A DNA stretch of 64,000 nt, taken from the NCBI GenBank assembly GCA_014192545.1, contig BJHL01000002.1:450863-514862 (forward strand). The letters are read 5' to 3'. A program made the position numbers and the translations under genes. Position 1 is the stretch's first letter; each line of letters opens with the position of its first letter. Source of the stretch: Phycisphaerae bacterium (GTDB lineage: Bacteria > Planctomycetota > Phycisphaerae > Phycisphaerales > UBA1924). The notes beneath the pieces were generated by a model, which saw nothing but the letters and a program-made list of their open reading frames with translations, was not told where the DNA came from and did no database searches. This document shows, piece after piece, positions 8,853 to 19,228 of the stretch.

Positions 8853-10541
8853 ATGACGCAGAGCGCCACGCAATTCGTCGAACCCAAACAAGTCCTCGCC
8901 TCGCTGGGGACCTTCACCCAGCCCAATCAGGCCGAACTCTTCCTCGCCGGCAAGCGCCTCGCCGTCATCGATATCGGCAGCAACTCCATCCGCCTGCTCG
9001 TCGTCGAACTCATCGATAGCTCGCACTGGAAACTGCTGCACGAAGAACGGGCCATGACCCGCCTCGCGCATGGCCTTTCCGAAACCGGCGCAATCGCTCC
9101 CGATTCCCTCGCCCGCAGCGTCGAAGCCGTCGTGCGCTTTACCGCAATCGCCCAGAAACACAACGCCGTCTCGCGCGCCTTTGCCACCGCCGCCGTGCGT
9201 GACGCCAGCAATCAAGGCGACTTCCTCAGCCTCGTCAAAGACCGAACGGGCCTCCGTGTCGAAGTCATCTCAGGCCTTGACGAAGGTAAACATACTTACC
9301 GCGCCGTCGCTCGCTCCCTCGATCTCTCCCACGGCCTCTGCGCCGTCGTTGATATCGGCGGCGGCTCCATGGAAGTCGTCTTCAGCATCGATGGCGTCAT
9401 CACCGAAAGCACAACCATGCCCCTCGGTGCTGTTCGCCTTACCGAAGCCTTCGGCGGCCCCGAACTCGCGGCAGGCGAGAACTTCAAACATCTCCGCCGC
9501 CACGTCAAACGCACCATCGCCGACAACGTGCGCGACCATGCAACCCCTCCCGCCATGCTCGTTGGCTGCGGCGGCACCTTCAACACGCTCGCCACCCTCG
9601 CTGCCGCTTCTCGCGGCGTAATGATCGACCGCAACAGCCCCGCCCTGCGAGAAATGGGCCCGATTTCGCACGAACAACTCGCCGCCCTCATCGACGAACT
9701 CCGCAGCGTCTCCCTCGCCGAAAGACTCCGCAAGCCCGGCTTGCCCAGCGACCGCGCCGACATCATCATCGCAGGCCTGGTCGCCGTCGAACGCCTCATG
9801 AAGCAAACCGGCGCAACCCGCATCCACTGCTTCGCAGGCGGCGTGCGTGAAGGTTTGCTGCTCCGCATGATCAGCGACATGATCAGCAACAGCGCAAACC
9901 AAAGCCCTCAGTCTCTCAACGCCGCCAGCGTCCTGCGAGAAGTCCGCACCTTCGCAGGCCAAGCCCGCTACGAGAAGAGCCACAGCGAACACGTCGCCGC
10001 GCTTGCCCTCTCGCTCTTTGACCAATTCCGCGAAGAAAGCGACTTGATCCCGCGCCTCGCCAGCGAACCAGGCGAACGCGAACTGCTCGGTGCCGCCGCG
10101 ATTCTGCACGATGTGGGCATCCTCGTCGCCTACGACAAGCACCACAAGCACAGCGCAACCATGATCCGCCACGCGGCGATAGATTCACTCACGCCCCGCC
10201 AACTCGAACTCGTCGCACAAATCGCTCGCTACCACCGCAAAGCCCTGCCCAAAGATTCGCACGCTGCATTCGCTGCATTGCCCGCCAAAGACCAGCAGCT
10301 CGTCTCACGCCTCGCCGCGATTCTGCGAGTCGCCGACGGCCTCGATCGCACGCACGGCCAAATCATCTCCGCAGCCAAAGTCCGCTTCTCGCGTCAAGCT
10401 ATTCGCATCGAATCACACGCAAGCATCGACGCAACCGAAGAACTCAAAGCGACCACGAAGAAAGCCGACCTGCTCTCACGCATCATCCGCATGCCGGTGG
10501 AAGTCGTCGCCGTCAGCGATCTTGACATCACTTCGCGCTGA
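8853..10541 (+). CDS. Ppx/GppA phosphatase with C-terminal HD domain (exopolyphosphatase / pppGpp phosphatase family)
   Basis: 562 residues from ATG 8853. The ASKHA phosphate-binding motifs are VIDIGSNSIRLLVVEL (about residue 34) and VVDIGGGSMEVVF (about 164). After about residue 370 comes an HD-type domain with HSEHVAALALSLF, ILHDVG and YDKHHKHS. Length and order match long Ppx enzymes, which remove terminal phosphate from polyphosphate or pppGpp. The two activities cannot be told apart by sequence here. No ppk gene is adjacent. The neighbour galK points towards it and ends 28 bases away. Confidence 0.88.
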   Translation: MTQSATQFVEPKQVLASLGTFTQPNQAELFLAGKRLAVIDIGSNSIRLLVVELIDSSHWKLLHEERAMTRLAHGLSETGAIAPDSLARSVEAVVRFTAIAQKHNAVSRAFATAAVRDASNQGDFLSLVKDRTGLRVEVISGLDEGKHTYRAVARSLDLSHGLCAVVDIGGGSMEVVFSIDGVITESTTMPLGAVRLTEAFGGPELAAGENFKHLRRHVKRTIADNVRDHATPPAMLVGCGGTFNTLATLAAASRGVMIDRNSPALREMGPISHEQLAALIDELRSVSLAERLRKPGLPSDRADIIIAGLVAVERLMKQTGATRIHCFAGGVREGLLLRMISDMISNSANQSPQSLNAASVLREVRTFAGQARYEKSHSEHVAALALSLFDQFREESDLIPRLASEPGERELLGAAAILHDVGILVAYDKHHKHSATMIRHAAIDSLTPRQLELVAQIARYHRKALPKDSHAAFAALPAKDQQLVSRLAAILRVADGLDRTHGQIISAAKVRFSRQAIRIESHASIDATEELKATTKKADLLSRIIRMPVEVVAVSDLDITSR

Positions 10542-10568
10542 TTGTTCTTCACGGATTGCTAGCGCCCG

Positions 10569-11885
10569 TCACTTCACAATCACAGCCGCGCCACCAGCCG
10601 GATTCACCCGCGTCATCGAGCAATCTCGCGAGAACTTCGCACGGTACATATCCCGCAGCGTCCGCGACACGCTCTCAACTACCTCAGGCATGCACAACAC
10701 AATCGCGCATCCACCAAACCCGCCCCCAACCATTCTCGCACCAAACACACCCGAGTGTGTAATCGCCGTCGCGACAATCGCGTCTAGCTCCTGACAACTC
10801 ACCCGGTAAAAATCCCGCAGCGAATCATGGCTGCGCGTCAGCAACTGTCCAAGCCCGCACAGATCACCTCGCTTTAGACAGTCCACAGCCGCATGCACGC
10901 GTGTGTTCTCTTCCATCACGTGCGTCGCGATATTGAATTGGTCCTCGCTGATCTCCGAGCGCCGATTCTCAACACTCGCCAGATCAACATCGCTCAAATA
11001 CAAAGCCCCCAGCAGCGTCTCAAGCTGTTTGCAAGCCTCCACGCGACTTGCATACTCACCCGCCGCCAGCGCATGTCGCACATTGCTGTTCACCACCAAT
11101 ATCGCCAGCTTGTCACTCGCAGGCATCGGCACCTGCACAGGCTTGTATGGCTCCCGGCAACGCATCATGATCGCATGATTTTCCTGCGCTAGCGTCACCA
11201 CCGCCTGATCCATCACCCCACAAGGCACGCCCGCAAAACTATGCTCCGCTTCCCGGCAAGCCTTGATCACATCCCACGGCGCGAGCTCAACACCACTGGT
11301 CGCCTGCACCCACATCGCCAGCGCAATTTCCAAAGCCGCACTGCTCGCCAACCCGCCGCCCGCAGGCACATCACTCGCAATCACCATGTCCACGTTCGCC
11401 AGCGCCTTGCCGCCAGCCTTGGTCGTCAGCTCACGCGTGCGATCAATCGCCCCGCCCACGTAACTCTTCCAACTCCCCCGCGCAAATCCGCTCGGCGGCT
11501 TGCCTCCAACCAGCGGATAAAGCCCCTTGCGAATATCAGCCAGCCACAGTTCCCCATGTGCCGCTCCAACCTCAGCCGTGCCCATATCAGCCGCGAAAAT
11601 CCGACTCATCCCCGCAATCTCACCCGGAGCCGCAATCACATAACAGTCGCGATCAATCGTAAATGGCAACACAAAGCCGCCTGTGTAATCCGTGTGTTCA
11701 CCAATCAAATTCACGCGCCCCGGTGCCGCCGTGATCCATCGCGGCTTGCGATTGAACTGCTGCACAAACATCGCGACTCCACGCCGCAGCGCAGGTCCAT
11801 GCACCCGCGGCGCACTGGGCGAACCCGGCGCAGCCGATGATCCTGACACAGCTTCACGATTTGGAGCCTGAGCTTCCGGACCCAT
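10569..11885 (-). CDS. galK: galactokinase
   Basis: 438 residues from ATG 11885, which has GGAG six bases upstream; an upstream in-frame TTG at 11891 is less likely. GHMP-kinase motifs are all present: GRVNLIGEHTDYTGGFVLP, the ATP loop GGGLASSAALEIALA and the C-terminal GGGFGGCAIVL. It phosphorylates galactose to galactose-1-phosphate. A roughly 40-residue Pro/Ser/Ala-rich N-terminal lead before MFVQQFNRKP is unusual for the family; translation might start at that internal Met instead. No galT or galE is adjacent. Confidence 0.92.
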   Translation of the reverse strand: MGPEAQAPNREAVSGSSAAPGSPSAPRVHGPALRRGVAMFVQQFNRKPRWITAAPGRVNLIGEHTDYTGGFVLPFTIDRDCYVIAAPGEIAGMSRIFAADMGTAEVGAAHGELWLADIRKGLYPLVGGKPPSGFARGSWKSYVGGAIDRTRELTTKAGGKALANVDMVIASDVPAGGGLASSAALEIALAMWVQATSGVELAPWDVIKACREAEHSFAGVPCGVMDQAVVTLAQENHAIMMRCREPYKPVQVPMPASDKLAILVVNSNVRHALAAGEYASRVEACKQLETLLGALYLSDVDLASVENRRSEISEDQFNIATHVMEENTRVHAAVDCLKRGDLCGLGQLLTRSHDSLRDFYRVSCQELDAIVATAITHSGVFGARMVGGGFGGCAIVLCMPEVVESVSRTLRDMYRAKFSRDCSMTRVNPAGGAAVIVK

Positions 11886-11913
11886 GTTCAACTCCGCTGC
11901 GGACAGGGCCAGG

Positions 11914-12636
11914 CTAATTGCCCGTGCTCGCCCACACGTGTAACACCATCGCCAGAAAGAAGACCAGAATCAACGCAAAATGCACGCACGCCACGCGGAA
12001 CGCACGCTTGGGCGTCCATCTCATCAGCACGATGAGCACACACAGATACGCCGCAAGGCCCAATAACGGCTCTTCCAACTTAAGCTCAAGTCCCAGTTGC
12101 ATGTTGAAGAAAAACCACGCCGCGCACACACCAACGCTCATCCGCGCCAGCACATCACGCCACGAGCCCAAAGGCCTCGCCTCAATCTTGCTCCAACACC
12201 ACGCCGCAACAAGCCCCGTACCCGAGTGCAGCGCCGCGTTGTACACCGTAGAAATGACAATCGGCAGAGCCTCTTGATTCGGCTTCGTATTCGCCGCGCC
12301 AAAATACGCCGCCGCAACCAGTAACACGCCTGCCAAGCCAAAGTAGAAATTGCTATTCTGCAAATTCGCACGCAAAAGCGGCTCAGTCAAAGGCTGCACA
12401 TCTTCTTCGTCATCGTCGTCATCATGTAGCGACGACTTCCGCGTCATCTGCTCGCGCTCAAGTTCAATCGCCCGCTTCACCGCCTCACTCTTTGGCGGCG
12501 GCGAATGCACAACCTCCGGCGCAGGTTCAAGCTCAAACGCAACATCCGCGTCCGACTTCACCGGCGCGCCCGGATTCGCATCCGCATCGCCACCAACCTT
12601 GGTCCCATCCGCAGGATTGCTCAACTCTTCATTCAT
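11914..12636 (-). CDS. membrane protein of unknown function with acidic N-terminal tail
   Basis: 240 residues from ATG 12636 (AAGGG five bases upstream). The first 90 residues are hydrophilic and include an acidic run (LHDDDDDEEDV); four hydrophobic segments follow (FYFGLAGVLLVAAAYFGAA, a weaker one near IVISTVYNAAL, LLGLAAYLCVLIVLM and VHFALILVFFLAMVLHVW). It probably sits in the inner membrane. I do not recognise a family. It is 28 bases upstream of galK on the same strand, so the two may be co-transcribed, though nothing ties it to galactose. Confidence 0.7.
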   Translation of the reverse strand: MNEELSNPADGTKVGGDADANPGAPVKSDADVAFELEPAPEVVHSPPPKSEAVKRAIELEREQMTRKSSLHDDDDDEEDVQPLTEPLLRANLQNSNFYFGLAGVLLVAAAYFGAANTKPNQEALPIVISTVYNAALHSGTGLVAAWCWSKIEARPLGSWRDVLARMSVGVCAAWFFFNMQLGLELKLEEPLLGLAAYLCVLIVLMRWTPKRAFRVACVHFALILVFFLAMVLHVWASTGN

Positions 12637-12757
12637 CACAACCCTTCATCGGCACTCGCACGTCCCACAACATGAAGTTTGCCAAGTGCCTCATGCCTTT
12701 CGCGGCCTGCTCAAGCCCAAACAACTGCTACAAGCCATACTGCCCCACCGCCTCACG

Positions 12758-13999
12758 CTACCGCACACCCCGAACAAACCAGTCCATCAGTTCATGCCCT
12801 TCCGCCACGCGAACCCCACTCGCCTGCGCAGCCGCCTCTGTGAACTCGCGCTGCGTCGTCGCCTTCACGCCGCTCCCCGCAAGCAAAAACGGCACCGGCG
12901 TCGCATCATGCTTTCGCGTGCTGCAAAGCGTGTAGTGATCCGGCATCATCAGCAGCCGATGTTCCCCTCGCCTCTCCAACTCTCGCACAAGCGGCCCCAC
13001 AATCTTCTCATCAATCGCTTCCAGCGCCGCCACCTTGGTCGCAAAGTCCCCCTGGTGGCTCGCCTCGTCCGGGCTCTCAACATGGCAGCACACCACGTCA
13101 TACGAATCCAGCGCCGCAATCGTTGCCCGCCCCTGCGCCGCATAATCCGTATCGTGATAGCTCGTAAGCCCAGGCACCTCGAGCCGATCCCACCCGATAT
13201 ACGCCGCAATGCCACGCAGCAAATCAACGCTCGTAATCATGCACCCGCGCAACCCAAACCGCGACTCAAAACTCGGCACCGTGGGCTGGGTCCCCTGCCC
13301 CCAAATCCACGCCATCGTCGCCATCCGCTTGCCCGCCGCCTTCCTCGCCATATTCACCCGATGCCCCGGCAGGAACTCGCTTGACAACAACATGATCCGC
13401 TTCAGCTTCTCCGCCGCCGCATCACCCTTGGGCAAATGCTCGCGCCAAGGCTCACCCGGCACCGCATGTGGCGGCGTGGTCGCAACCTTCGCATAACTCA
13501 CCCCCGAAGAATCAACCATGATGTTGCGATAGCTCACCCCCGGATGCAGCGCAAGCCCCGCGAGCAATGCCGGCTCACGCTGCTGCAAACAAACCAGCAA
13601 ATCCCGCAGCAATTCCCTCGCCTCGCCATCACTAATCGCGCCCGCCGAATGGTCCAGCATCTTGCCCGCATCGCCCCCATCACCGCCCTCAAGCCCCGTT
13701 GTCACAAAGTTCAGCCGAAAAATCCAATCACGCGACGTAAGCGTCAACCCCAGCGCCGCCGCCTCGAGCGGTGCCCGCCCCGTGTGATACTTCCGCGGGT
13801 CATACCCCAGCAGACTCATGCTGCACACATCACTACCTGCCTCAAATCCATCAGGCGTCGTCTTCGCCGTCCCCACCACCGCCCTTGTCGCGAGTTCGCA
13901 CGTATTGGGCTGCCTCGCCGCCTGCATCGCAGTCTTGCCCTGCAATTGCGCCAACGCCAAGTCACCGCCGCCGTCTGGAATGATGATGACAAACTTCAT
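12758..13999 (-). CDS. cofactor-independent phosphoglycerate mutase, archaeal-type (ApgM)
   Basis: 413 residues from ATG 13999 (MKFVIIIPDGGGD). Alkaline-phosphatase-superfamily metal motifs are visible: PDGGGD at the N-terminus, SDVCSMSLLGYDP, HVESPDEASHQGD and MMPDHYT with a following HD pair. This is the ApgM/COG3635 type rather than GpmI or GpmA. It interconverts 3- and 2-phosphoglycerate in glycolysis. It lies 17 bases downstream of lpxB on the same strand, probably co-transcribed, with no obvious functional link. Confidence 0.88.
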   Translation of the reverse strand: MKFVIIIPDGGGDLALAQLQGKTAMQAARQPNTCELATRAVVGTAKTTPDGFEAGSDVCSMSLLGYDPRKYHTGRAPLEAAALGLTLTSRDWIFRLNFVTTGLEGGDGGDAGKMLDHSAGAISDGEARELLRDLLVCLQQREPALLAGLALHPGVSYRNIMVDSSGVSYAKVATTPPHAVPGEPWREHLPKGDAAAEKLKRIMLLSSEFLPGHRVNMARKAAGKRMATMAWIWGQGTQPTVPSFESRFGLRGCMITSVDLLRGIAAYIGWDRLEVPGLTSYHDTDYAAQGRATIAALDSYDVVCCHVESPDEASHQGDFATKVAALEAIDEKIVGPLVRELERRGEHRLLMMPDHYTLCSTRKHDATPVPFLLAGSGVKATTQREFTEAAAQASGVRVAEGHELMDWFVRGVR

Positions 14000-14016
14000 G
14001 CGCCAAGCGTAAGGCA

Positions 14017-15204
14017 TCACCGCGTGAGTTCTTCAATCGCATCCGCCGCAGCCTTGCTCGCGCTGGTTTCGCCAAAGCTATTGATGACTTCCTGCATCCC
14101 CGCAATCTGCGCGTCGCGCTCCAGCGGATCACGAATCAATCGCTCTGCCAACGCCACAATCGGCCCAGGCCCGCCATAATGCGGAATGAGCTCCGGAATA
14201 ATCCGCCGATTCGCCAGCAAGTTGGGCAACGCAAAATACCGCGTCGTCAGCACCGTTCTCGCGATCAAAAACAGCAGCGGATTGCTCTTCTTATAAAATA
14301 TCACCATGGGCTTGAGCTGCTTCGCAACCTGCAGCGTCACCGTCCCGCTCTTCACCAGCGCAATATCACACCAGCGAATCACCGCATCCGTATCCGCCGT
14401 CACAATCCGCAAACTCTCAGGCCATCCGTGCACACTCGCATCCCCCGCCCGCCGCAATCTATTCGCGACCTCATCATTCGTCGCCGCAACCACACCCACC
14501 GCCCCCGGAAACTTCTGCCGCAGTTGCAAAAACGCTTCCAGCAAAATCGGAAAGTGTCTATTCAGCTCATCAGGCCTCGACCCAGGCATCATCGCAATCC
14601 GCGGGTGCCCATCGCCAAACGTCGCCGCCCGCATATCAATCGCCTGCGTATCCAGCGGATGATCAAACAAAAAGTGCCCCACAAATAGCGCCGGCACATT
14701 CCTCTGTTTGAAAAACTCAATCTCAAACGGCAGCATGCACAAAAGCATGTCCGTCCGCCGCCGCAGCTTGTGAATCCGCCACCGTCCCCACGCCCACACC
14801 TGCGGCGCAACCAAGTGAATCACCTTCTTCCCCGCTGCCTTCGTGATATCACAAATCGGCCCATTCGCCGCGGGCGAGTCAACCGGAATATGCGCAACCA
14901 CCGGCGTGTCACTCTGCGCATTCTCACGCAGCCACGCTTCAATCCGCTTGTTGATGCGGTAATGCTCAATGATCTTCGCCGCCCCAGGCATGCCCATCAC
15001 CGCGTCATCGCCCGTGCGCTCAATCACCGTCGCCCCCGCGCGATGCATCTTGGGTCCGCCCCACGCATAAATCGGATGCGTCGGATCGCGCCGCTTCAAC
15101 TCCGCAATGACCGCGCTCGCGTGATCGTCGCCGCTAGGCTCAAACGCTGTAAAGAGTAATGCCGGTTTGCGTGGTTGCGAAGGCAAGACGCAAGCATAGA
15201 ACAC
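14017..15204 (-). CDS. lpxB: lipid-A-disaccharide synthase
   Basis: About 396 residues if translation starts at GTG 15204; the frame is open to 15372 and the start is not certain because no ATG lies close to the family N-terminus. LLFTAFEPSGDDHASAVIAEL is the GT19 opening, AWGGPKMHRAGATVI and MMPGSRPDELNRHFP follow, and LVKSGTVTLQVAKQLKPMVIFYK is the sugar-nucleotide region. The enzyme joins UDP-2,3-diacylglucosamine to lipid X in lipid A synthesis at the inner membrane. It indicates that the organism makes LPS, in line with hldE at 40.9 kb. It is divergent from priA. Confidence 0.9.
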   Translation of the reverse strand: MFYACVLPSQPRKPALLFTAFEPSGDDHASAVIAELKRRDPTHPIYAWGGPKMHRAGATVIERTGDDAVMGMPGAAKIIEHYRINKRIEAWLRENAQSDTPVVAHIPVDSPAANGPICDITKAAGKKVIHLVAPQVWAWGRWRIHKLRRRTDMLLCMLPFEIEFFKQRNVPALFVGHFLFDHPLDTQAIDMRAATFGDGHPRIAMMPGSRPDELNRHFPILLEAFLQLRQKFPGAVGVVAATNDEVANRLRRAGDASVHGWPESLRIVTADTDAVIRWCDIALVKSGTVTLQVAKQLKPMVIFYKKSNPLLFLIARTVLTTRYFALPNLLANRRIIPELIPHYGGPGPIVALAERLIRDPLERDAQIAGMQEVINSFGETSASKAAADAIEELTR

Positions 15205-15286
15205 GCTGCACGCCCTCAGCACATACCCGCCGCAATGCCACGTACCGTCCCGCGTGTCCCTCTTCGCGTCACAACCTCTCAAGCCC

Positions 15287-17641
15287 ATGCCCATTCCCGA
15301 CGGCGCGTTCGTCCGCGTCATCGTCGATCGCGGCATCGCCCAATTCGGCGACTCTCGCGACGAAGGCCTCACCTATCGCCTGCCCGATGGCATCCGCGCA
15401 AACCCGGGCGACCGCGTCGAAGTGCCACTGGGCAAAACCGGCAAAACCGTCGGCGCAACCGTCACCGCAACCGGCGATGGCTCCCTCGCCGCCGGCATGC
15501 GCCAAATCAAATCCATCACCACTTACCTCGGCCCCGCGCTGCACCCGCGCCTGCTCGATCTCGCCCGCTGGATGAGCAGCTACTACGTCTGTCCGCTTGG
15601 CATGGTCATCGCCAGCATGTTGCCCGCCGCCGTCAAAAAACGCACAGGCGAGCGAACTGTTCTGCGCGTCTCTTGGGGCACCAAAGCATCGACGGCCGAC
15701 GAACCCGCCATCGCCGCAACCCTCACCCGCGCCACCAAAAAAGCCTGGGCCGCCCTCGCAACCCTCCCGCGCGAATCACTCCCCATGCTCGCCCCGCAAC
15801 TGCTCGAGCAAACCGGCATCGCCAGCCTCAAAACCCTCGAACGCCTCGCCGCGCTCGATCTGCTCCGCCTCGAAGAAACTTCCCACGTCCGCGCAACCGC
15901 CATGCCGGGCTTCGCCGCAACTCCTTCACCTGCCGCCGCGCCCACCCCAACCCCCGACCAACAACGCATCATCGACGCCATCGCCCCCACCATCGCCACC
16001 TTCCACGTCGATCTCCTCCGCGGCATAACCGGCAGCGGCAAAACTGAAGTCTACCTGCGCCTCATCGCCAAAGTGCTCGAACAAAACAAAGGCGCAATCG
16101 TCCTCGTCCCCGAAATCGCCTTGACTCCCCAAACCAGCCAGCGATTCGTCTCTCGCTTTGGCGCAACCCGCGTCGCTGTGCTCCACTCAGGCCTCACCGC
16201 TTCGCAGCGCCACCGCGAGTGGGAACGCGTCCGCAAAGGTGAAGCCACCGTCGTCGTCGGCGCTCGCAGTGCCATCTTCGCACCCGTCCACAATCTCTCG
16301 CTCATCGTCGTTGACGAAGAACACGACGGCAGCTACAAACAAGACCAACTCCCGCGTTACAACGCCCGCGACGTCGCCATCAAACTCGCCCACAGTTGCA
16401 ACGCCTGCATCGTCCTGGGCAGCGCAACCCCCAGCCTCGAAAGCTACTCGCACACCACCTCCCACGACGGCAAACCCCCGCGCTACACCCTCTGGGAACT
16501 CACCCAGCGAGCTGGCGGCGGCAGGCTACCACCAACCCGCATCGTCGACATGCGCGAAGAACGCAAACTCCGCGCAAGCCAACCACTCTTCAATCCGCGC
16601 GAGCAGCACCTCCTAGGCCCCACACTCGAAGCCGAACTTGAGCGAACGTTGCAAGCTGGCAACCAAGCCATGCTCCTTCTCAACCGCCGTGGCGTCGCTT
16701 ACTACCTCTCCTGCTCAACTCCCGCCTGCGGCTTCGTCGTCATGTGCGAAGATTGCGACAGCGCCCTCGTCATGCACCGCGACGTTCTCTCCCCCGCCGG
16801 CAACGTCGTCAAATGCCACCACTGCCAACTCGAACAAGTCGTGCCCAAAGTCTGCCCAACCTGCGGCAAGCCCCTCGCCAGCATCGCTGGCGGCACCCAG
16901 CGCCTTACCGAAGAAGTCGAACGCAAATTTGCCGCCCTGGGCATCCGCGCCGGCACCACCCTACTCCGCGTCGATAGCGACACCATGCACAGCGCCCGCG
17001 AATACTTCGACACCCTCGGCAAGTTCGCCTCTGGCGAAGCCCGCGTCCTCGTCGGCACACAAATGATCGCAAAAGGCCTCGATTTCCCGGGCGTCACCCT
17101 CGTCGGCATCGTCGACGCCGACACCGCCCTCAACATCCCCGACTTCCGCGCAAGCGAGCGCACCTTCCAACTCGTCAGCCAAGCCGCAGGCCGCGCCGGC
17201 CGCGCCAGCGACACAGGCCGCGTCATCATTCAGTCCTACTGCCCCCACGTCAGTGCCATCCGCTTCGCCGCCAGCCACGACTACACCGGCTTCGCCACCG
17301 AAGAACTCGCCACTCGCAAAAACGTCGGCCTCCCGCCCTTTACCCGCATGGCCCGCATCGTCTGCCGCGATGAACAATCCAGCAAAGCCAAGCAACACGC
17401 GGGCATCGTCGCAGAAAGCCTTCGCACCCACGCCCAACAACTCTCCCCCACGGGAATCATCATCACTGGCCCCGCCCCCTGCGCCCTCGCGCGCATCGCC
17501 AAGCACTTCCGCTTCGCCATCGACATCAACGCCGCCAACGCCAGCCTGCTGCGCGACGTCTTGACCAGCGTCCGCCGCGAAGGCCTCCTCAAAAGCGACT
17601 CTACCACCGCCGTCGACGTCGATCCCGTCTCGTTGATGTGA
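15287..17641 (+). CDS. priA: primosomal replication restart helicase PriA
   Basis: 784 residues from ATG 15287; an in-frame GTG at 15254 would add 11. The N-terminal 3' DNA-binding domain precedes a Walker A motif GITGSGKTEVY, the DEEH box (VDEEHDGSYKQDQ), GSATPSLES and the helicase motifs GTQMIAKGLDFPGVTLVGI and QAAGRAGR. Between the helicase lobes is the zinc-binding cysteine region (CSTPACGF, CEDCDS, CHHCQ, CPTCGK), eight cysteines as in other PriA proteins. It reloads the replisome at stalled forks. Divergent from lpxB, 37 bases upstream of the DUF4340 gene. Confidence 0.95.
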   Translation: MPIPDGAFVRVIVDRGIAQFGDSRDEGLTYRLPDGIRANPGDRVEVPLGKTGKTVGATVTATGDGSLAAGMRQIKSITTYLGPALHPRLLDLARWMSSYYVCPLGMVIASMLPAAVKKRTGERTVLRVSWGTKASTADEPAIAATLTRATKKAWAALATLPRESLPMLAPQLLEQTGIASLKTLERLAALDLLRLEETSHVRATAMPGFAATPSPAAAPTPTPDQQRIIDAIAPTIATFHVDLLRGITGSGKTEVYLRLIAKVLEQNKGAIVLVPEIALTPQTSQRFVSRFGATRVAVLHSGLTASQRHREWERVRKGEATVVVGARSAIFAPVHNLSLIVVDEEHDGSYKQDQLPRYNARDVAIKLAHSCNACIVLGSATPSLESYSHTTSHDGKPPRYTLWELTQRAGGGRLPPTRIVDMREERKLRASQPLFNPREQHLLGPTLEAELERTLQAGNQAMLLLNRRGVAYYLSCSTPACGFVVMCEDCDSALVMHRDVLSPAGNVVKCHHCQLEQVVPKVCPTCGKPLASIAGGTQRLTEEVERKFAALGIRAGTTLLRVDSDTMHSAREYFDTLGKFASGEARVLVGTQMIAKGLDFPGVTLVGIVDADTALNIPDFRASERTFQLVSQAAGRAGRASDTGRVIIQSYCPHVSAIRFAASHDYTGFATEELATRKNVGLPPFTRMARIVCRDEQSSKAKQHAGIVAESLRTHAQQLSPTGIIITGPAPCALARIAKHFRFAIDINAANASLLRDVLTSVRREGLLKSDSTTAVDVDPVSLM

Positions 17642-17678
17642 CCAATCCCCGCCCGATGCTGTTGTGTACCTTTGCCCC

Positions 17679-19157
17679 ATGTCCCCTCGCATCGCCATCG
17701 CCTCACTCACCTTCACCCTGCTGCTCGCGGTCATCACGTTCTTCGCCCTCGCGCCCCAGCGCACCGCGCCCACCGCCACACAAACCGACGCCCTCGCCGC
17801 ACTCGATACGACCCGTATCCGCGAAGTCACCATCACCCCCATCGGTTCGGCAGCACCTCTCGCCACCCTCTCTCGCGACGCATCGCTTGATCTCTGGCTT
17901 ATTCGCGACGCCTCCCGCACCTGGCCCGCAGGCGACGCCCAGCTCCGCGGCTTCCTCCGCCTCATCTCACAACTCGCCCGCCAACCCATCGACCCCGCAA
18001 CCACGCCGCCTGCTGCTGGCACCATCATCGTCCTCACGCGCGACGACAGCACGACGATTCGCCTGCACATCGCCGCCACCGTCGTCGGCGGCCGCGTCGC
18101 CGTCTTCGACGAATCCACCAAAATCACCCGCCTCGCCGAAGCCGGCCTCGCCACACTCTTCGCACCTGAATCTCTCCCGCTCTGGCGCAGCACCCAGCCC
18201 CTCACCAATCTCGCGGGCCAACCCTCGCGCATCGTCGTCGACGCATCCGGCAAACGCCTCGAACTCGCCCGCCTCCAAGATCGCTGGAATCTGCAAACCC
18301 CCGTCAAAGCCCCCGCCGAACGCGCCCGCGTCGACGCCCTCACCCAAGGCATCGCTCGCCTCACCGCGCTACGGCTGCTCGATTCAACCGCAACCAATTC
18401 CAACACATCCGACGCCAACATGGGCCTCACCAACCCCGTCGCCATCATCCGCCTCACCACCACCGTCCCCGCAACCAAACCAGGCGACGCCCCTCGCATC
18501 ATCGAACAAGAACTCACCCTCGGCAGCGCATCTGACGCATCCGGCAACAGCTTCTTCGCGTCATCACAAACTAAAGACGCCACCGGAACCATCCTCTGGG
18601 GCCCACAAGTCCTGACCCTCCCGCGCGAAGCCATGTCCAGCCTCGTCGCCGACAGCGCGAGCTACATCGCCCTTCGCAATTCTCAAATCCCCGCCGCCGA
18701 CGTCGGCTCACTGCTCATCGCTCGCTGCGATGCGTGCCTCACTGGCCCATCACCCCAGCCCCAAAGCAAACCCGCCGCCCGCGATGCACTCCTCGCGCGT
18801 CGCGACCAAACCTGGACCCTCGCGCGAGGCGAAGCATCACCCCAGCCCACCAGCCCACCGCAAGGCGCACTCGCCACCAACCTGCTGCGTTTGCTCTGCG
18901 ATACTCCCGCCGACAAAGTCTTCACCTCAGCCCCGCAAGGCACCACCAGCCTCGCGCTGCTCACACTCCGCTCACCCGCCGGCGCACCTCTCGATGTCCT
19001 CGGCATAGGCGAAGTCCCCGCCGCCGCCACCGACGCCCAAGGCAAAACCGTCTCCGGCGTCGTCATCCGCGCAGGCAACATCTACCGCGTCTTCATCACC
19101 GACGACGCGCGTCAACTCTTCAAGTTGCTCATTGAACTCATCCCCGTCGAAGGCTAA
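17679..19157 (+). CDS. DUF4340 domain protein, membrane-anchored
   Basis: 492 residues from ATG 17679 (an in-frame GTG 15 bases earlier is less likely). One N-terminal membrane helix (IAIASLTFTLLLAVITFFAL, residues 4-23) anchors a long extracytoplasmic part with repeated beta-rich blocks such as RIVVDASGKRLELARLQDRWNLQ and WTLARGE, the pattern of DUF4340. In other bacteria DUF4340 proteins often sit beside gliding-type ABC transporter genes; here there is no such partner. It follows priA closely and could share its transcript. Function unknown. Confidence 0.75.
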   Translation: MSPRIAIASLTFTLLLAVITFFALAPQRTAPTATQTDALAALDTTRIREVTITPIGSAAPLATLSRDASLDLWLIRDASRTWPAGDAQLRGFLRLISQLARQPIDPATTPPAAGTIIVLTRDDSTTIRLHIAATVVGGRVAVFDESTKITRLAEAGLATLFAPESLPLWRSTQPLTNLAGQPSRIVVDASGKRLELARLQDRWNLQTPVKAPAERARVDALTQGIARLTALRLLDSTATNSNTSDANMGLTNPVAIIRLTTTVPATKPGDAPRIIEQELTLGSASDASGNSFFASSQTKDATGTILWGPQVLTLPREAMSSLVADSASYIALRNSQIPAADVGSLLIARCDACLTGPSPQPQSKPAARDALLARRDQTWTLARGEASPQPTSPPQGALATNLLRLLCDTPADKVFTSAPQGTTSLALLTLRSPAGAPLDVLGIGEVPAAATDAQGKTVSGVVIRAGNIYRVFITDDARQLFKLLIELIPVEG

Positions 19158-19228
19158 CCCCCGACGCCGGACCCAGGGCTTTGCGAAGGCCCGGATCGCC
19201 CACCAACTGCGCCCACCCACGCAGAACT

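Noticed and set aside
19175..19200. Hairpin GGGCTTTGCGAAGGCCC between the convergent DUF4340 gene and the sigma-partner gene.
   Set aside because: The stem is short and no T-run follows on either strand, so a terminator is not supported.
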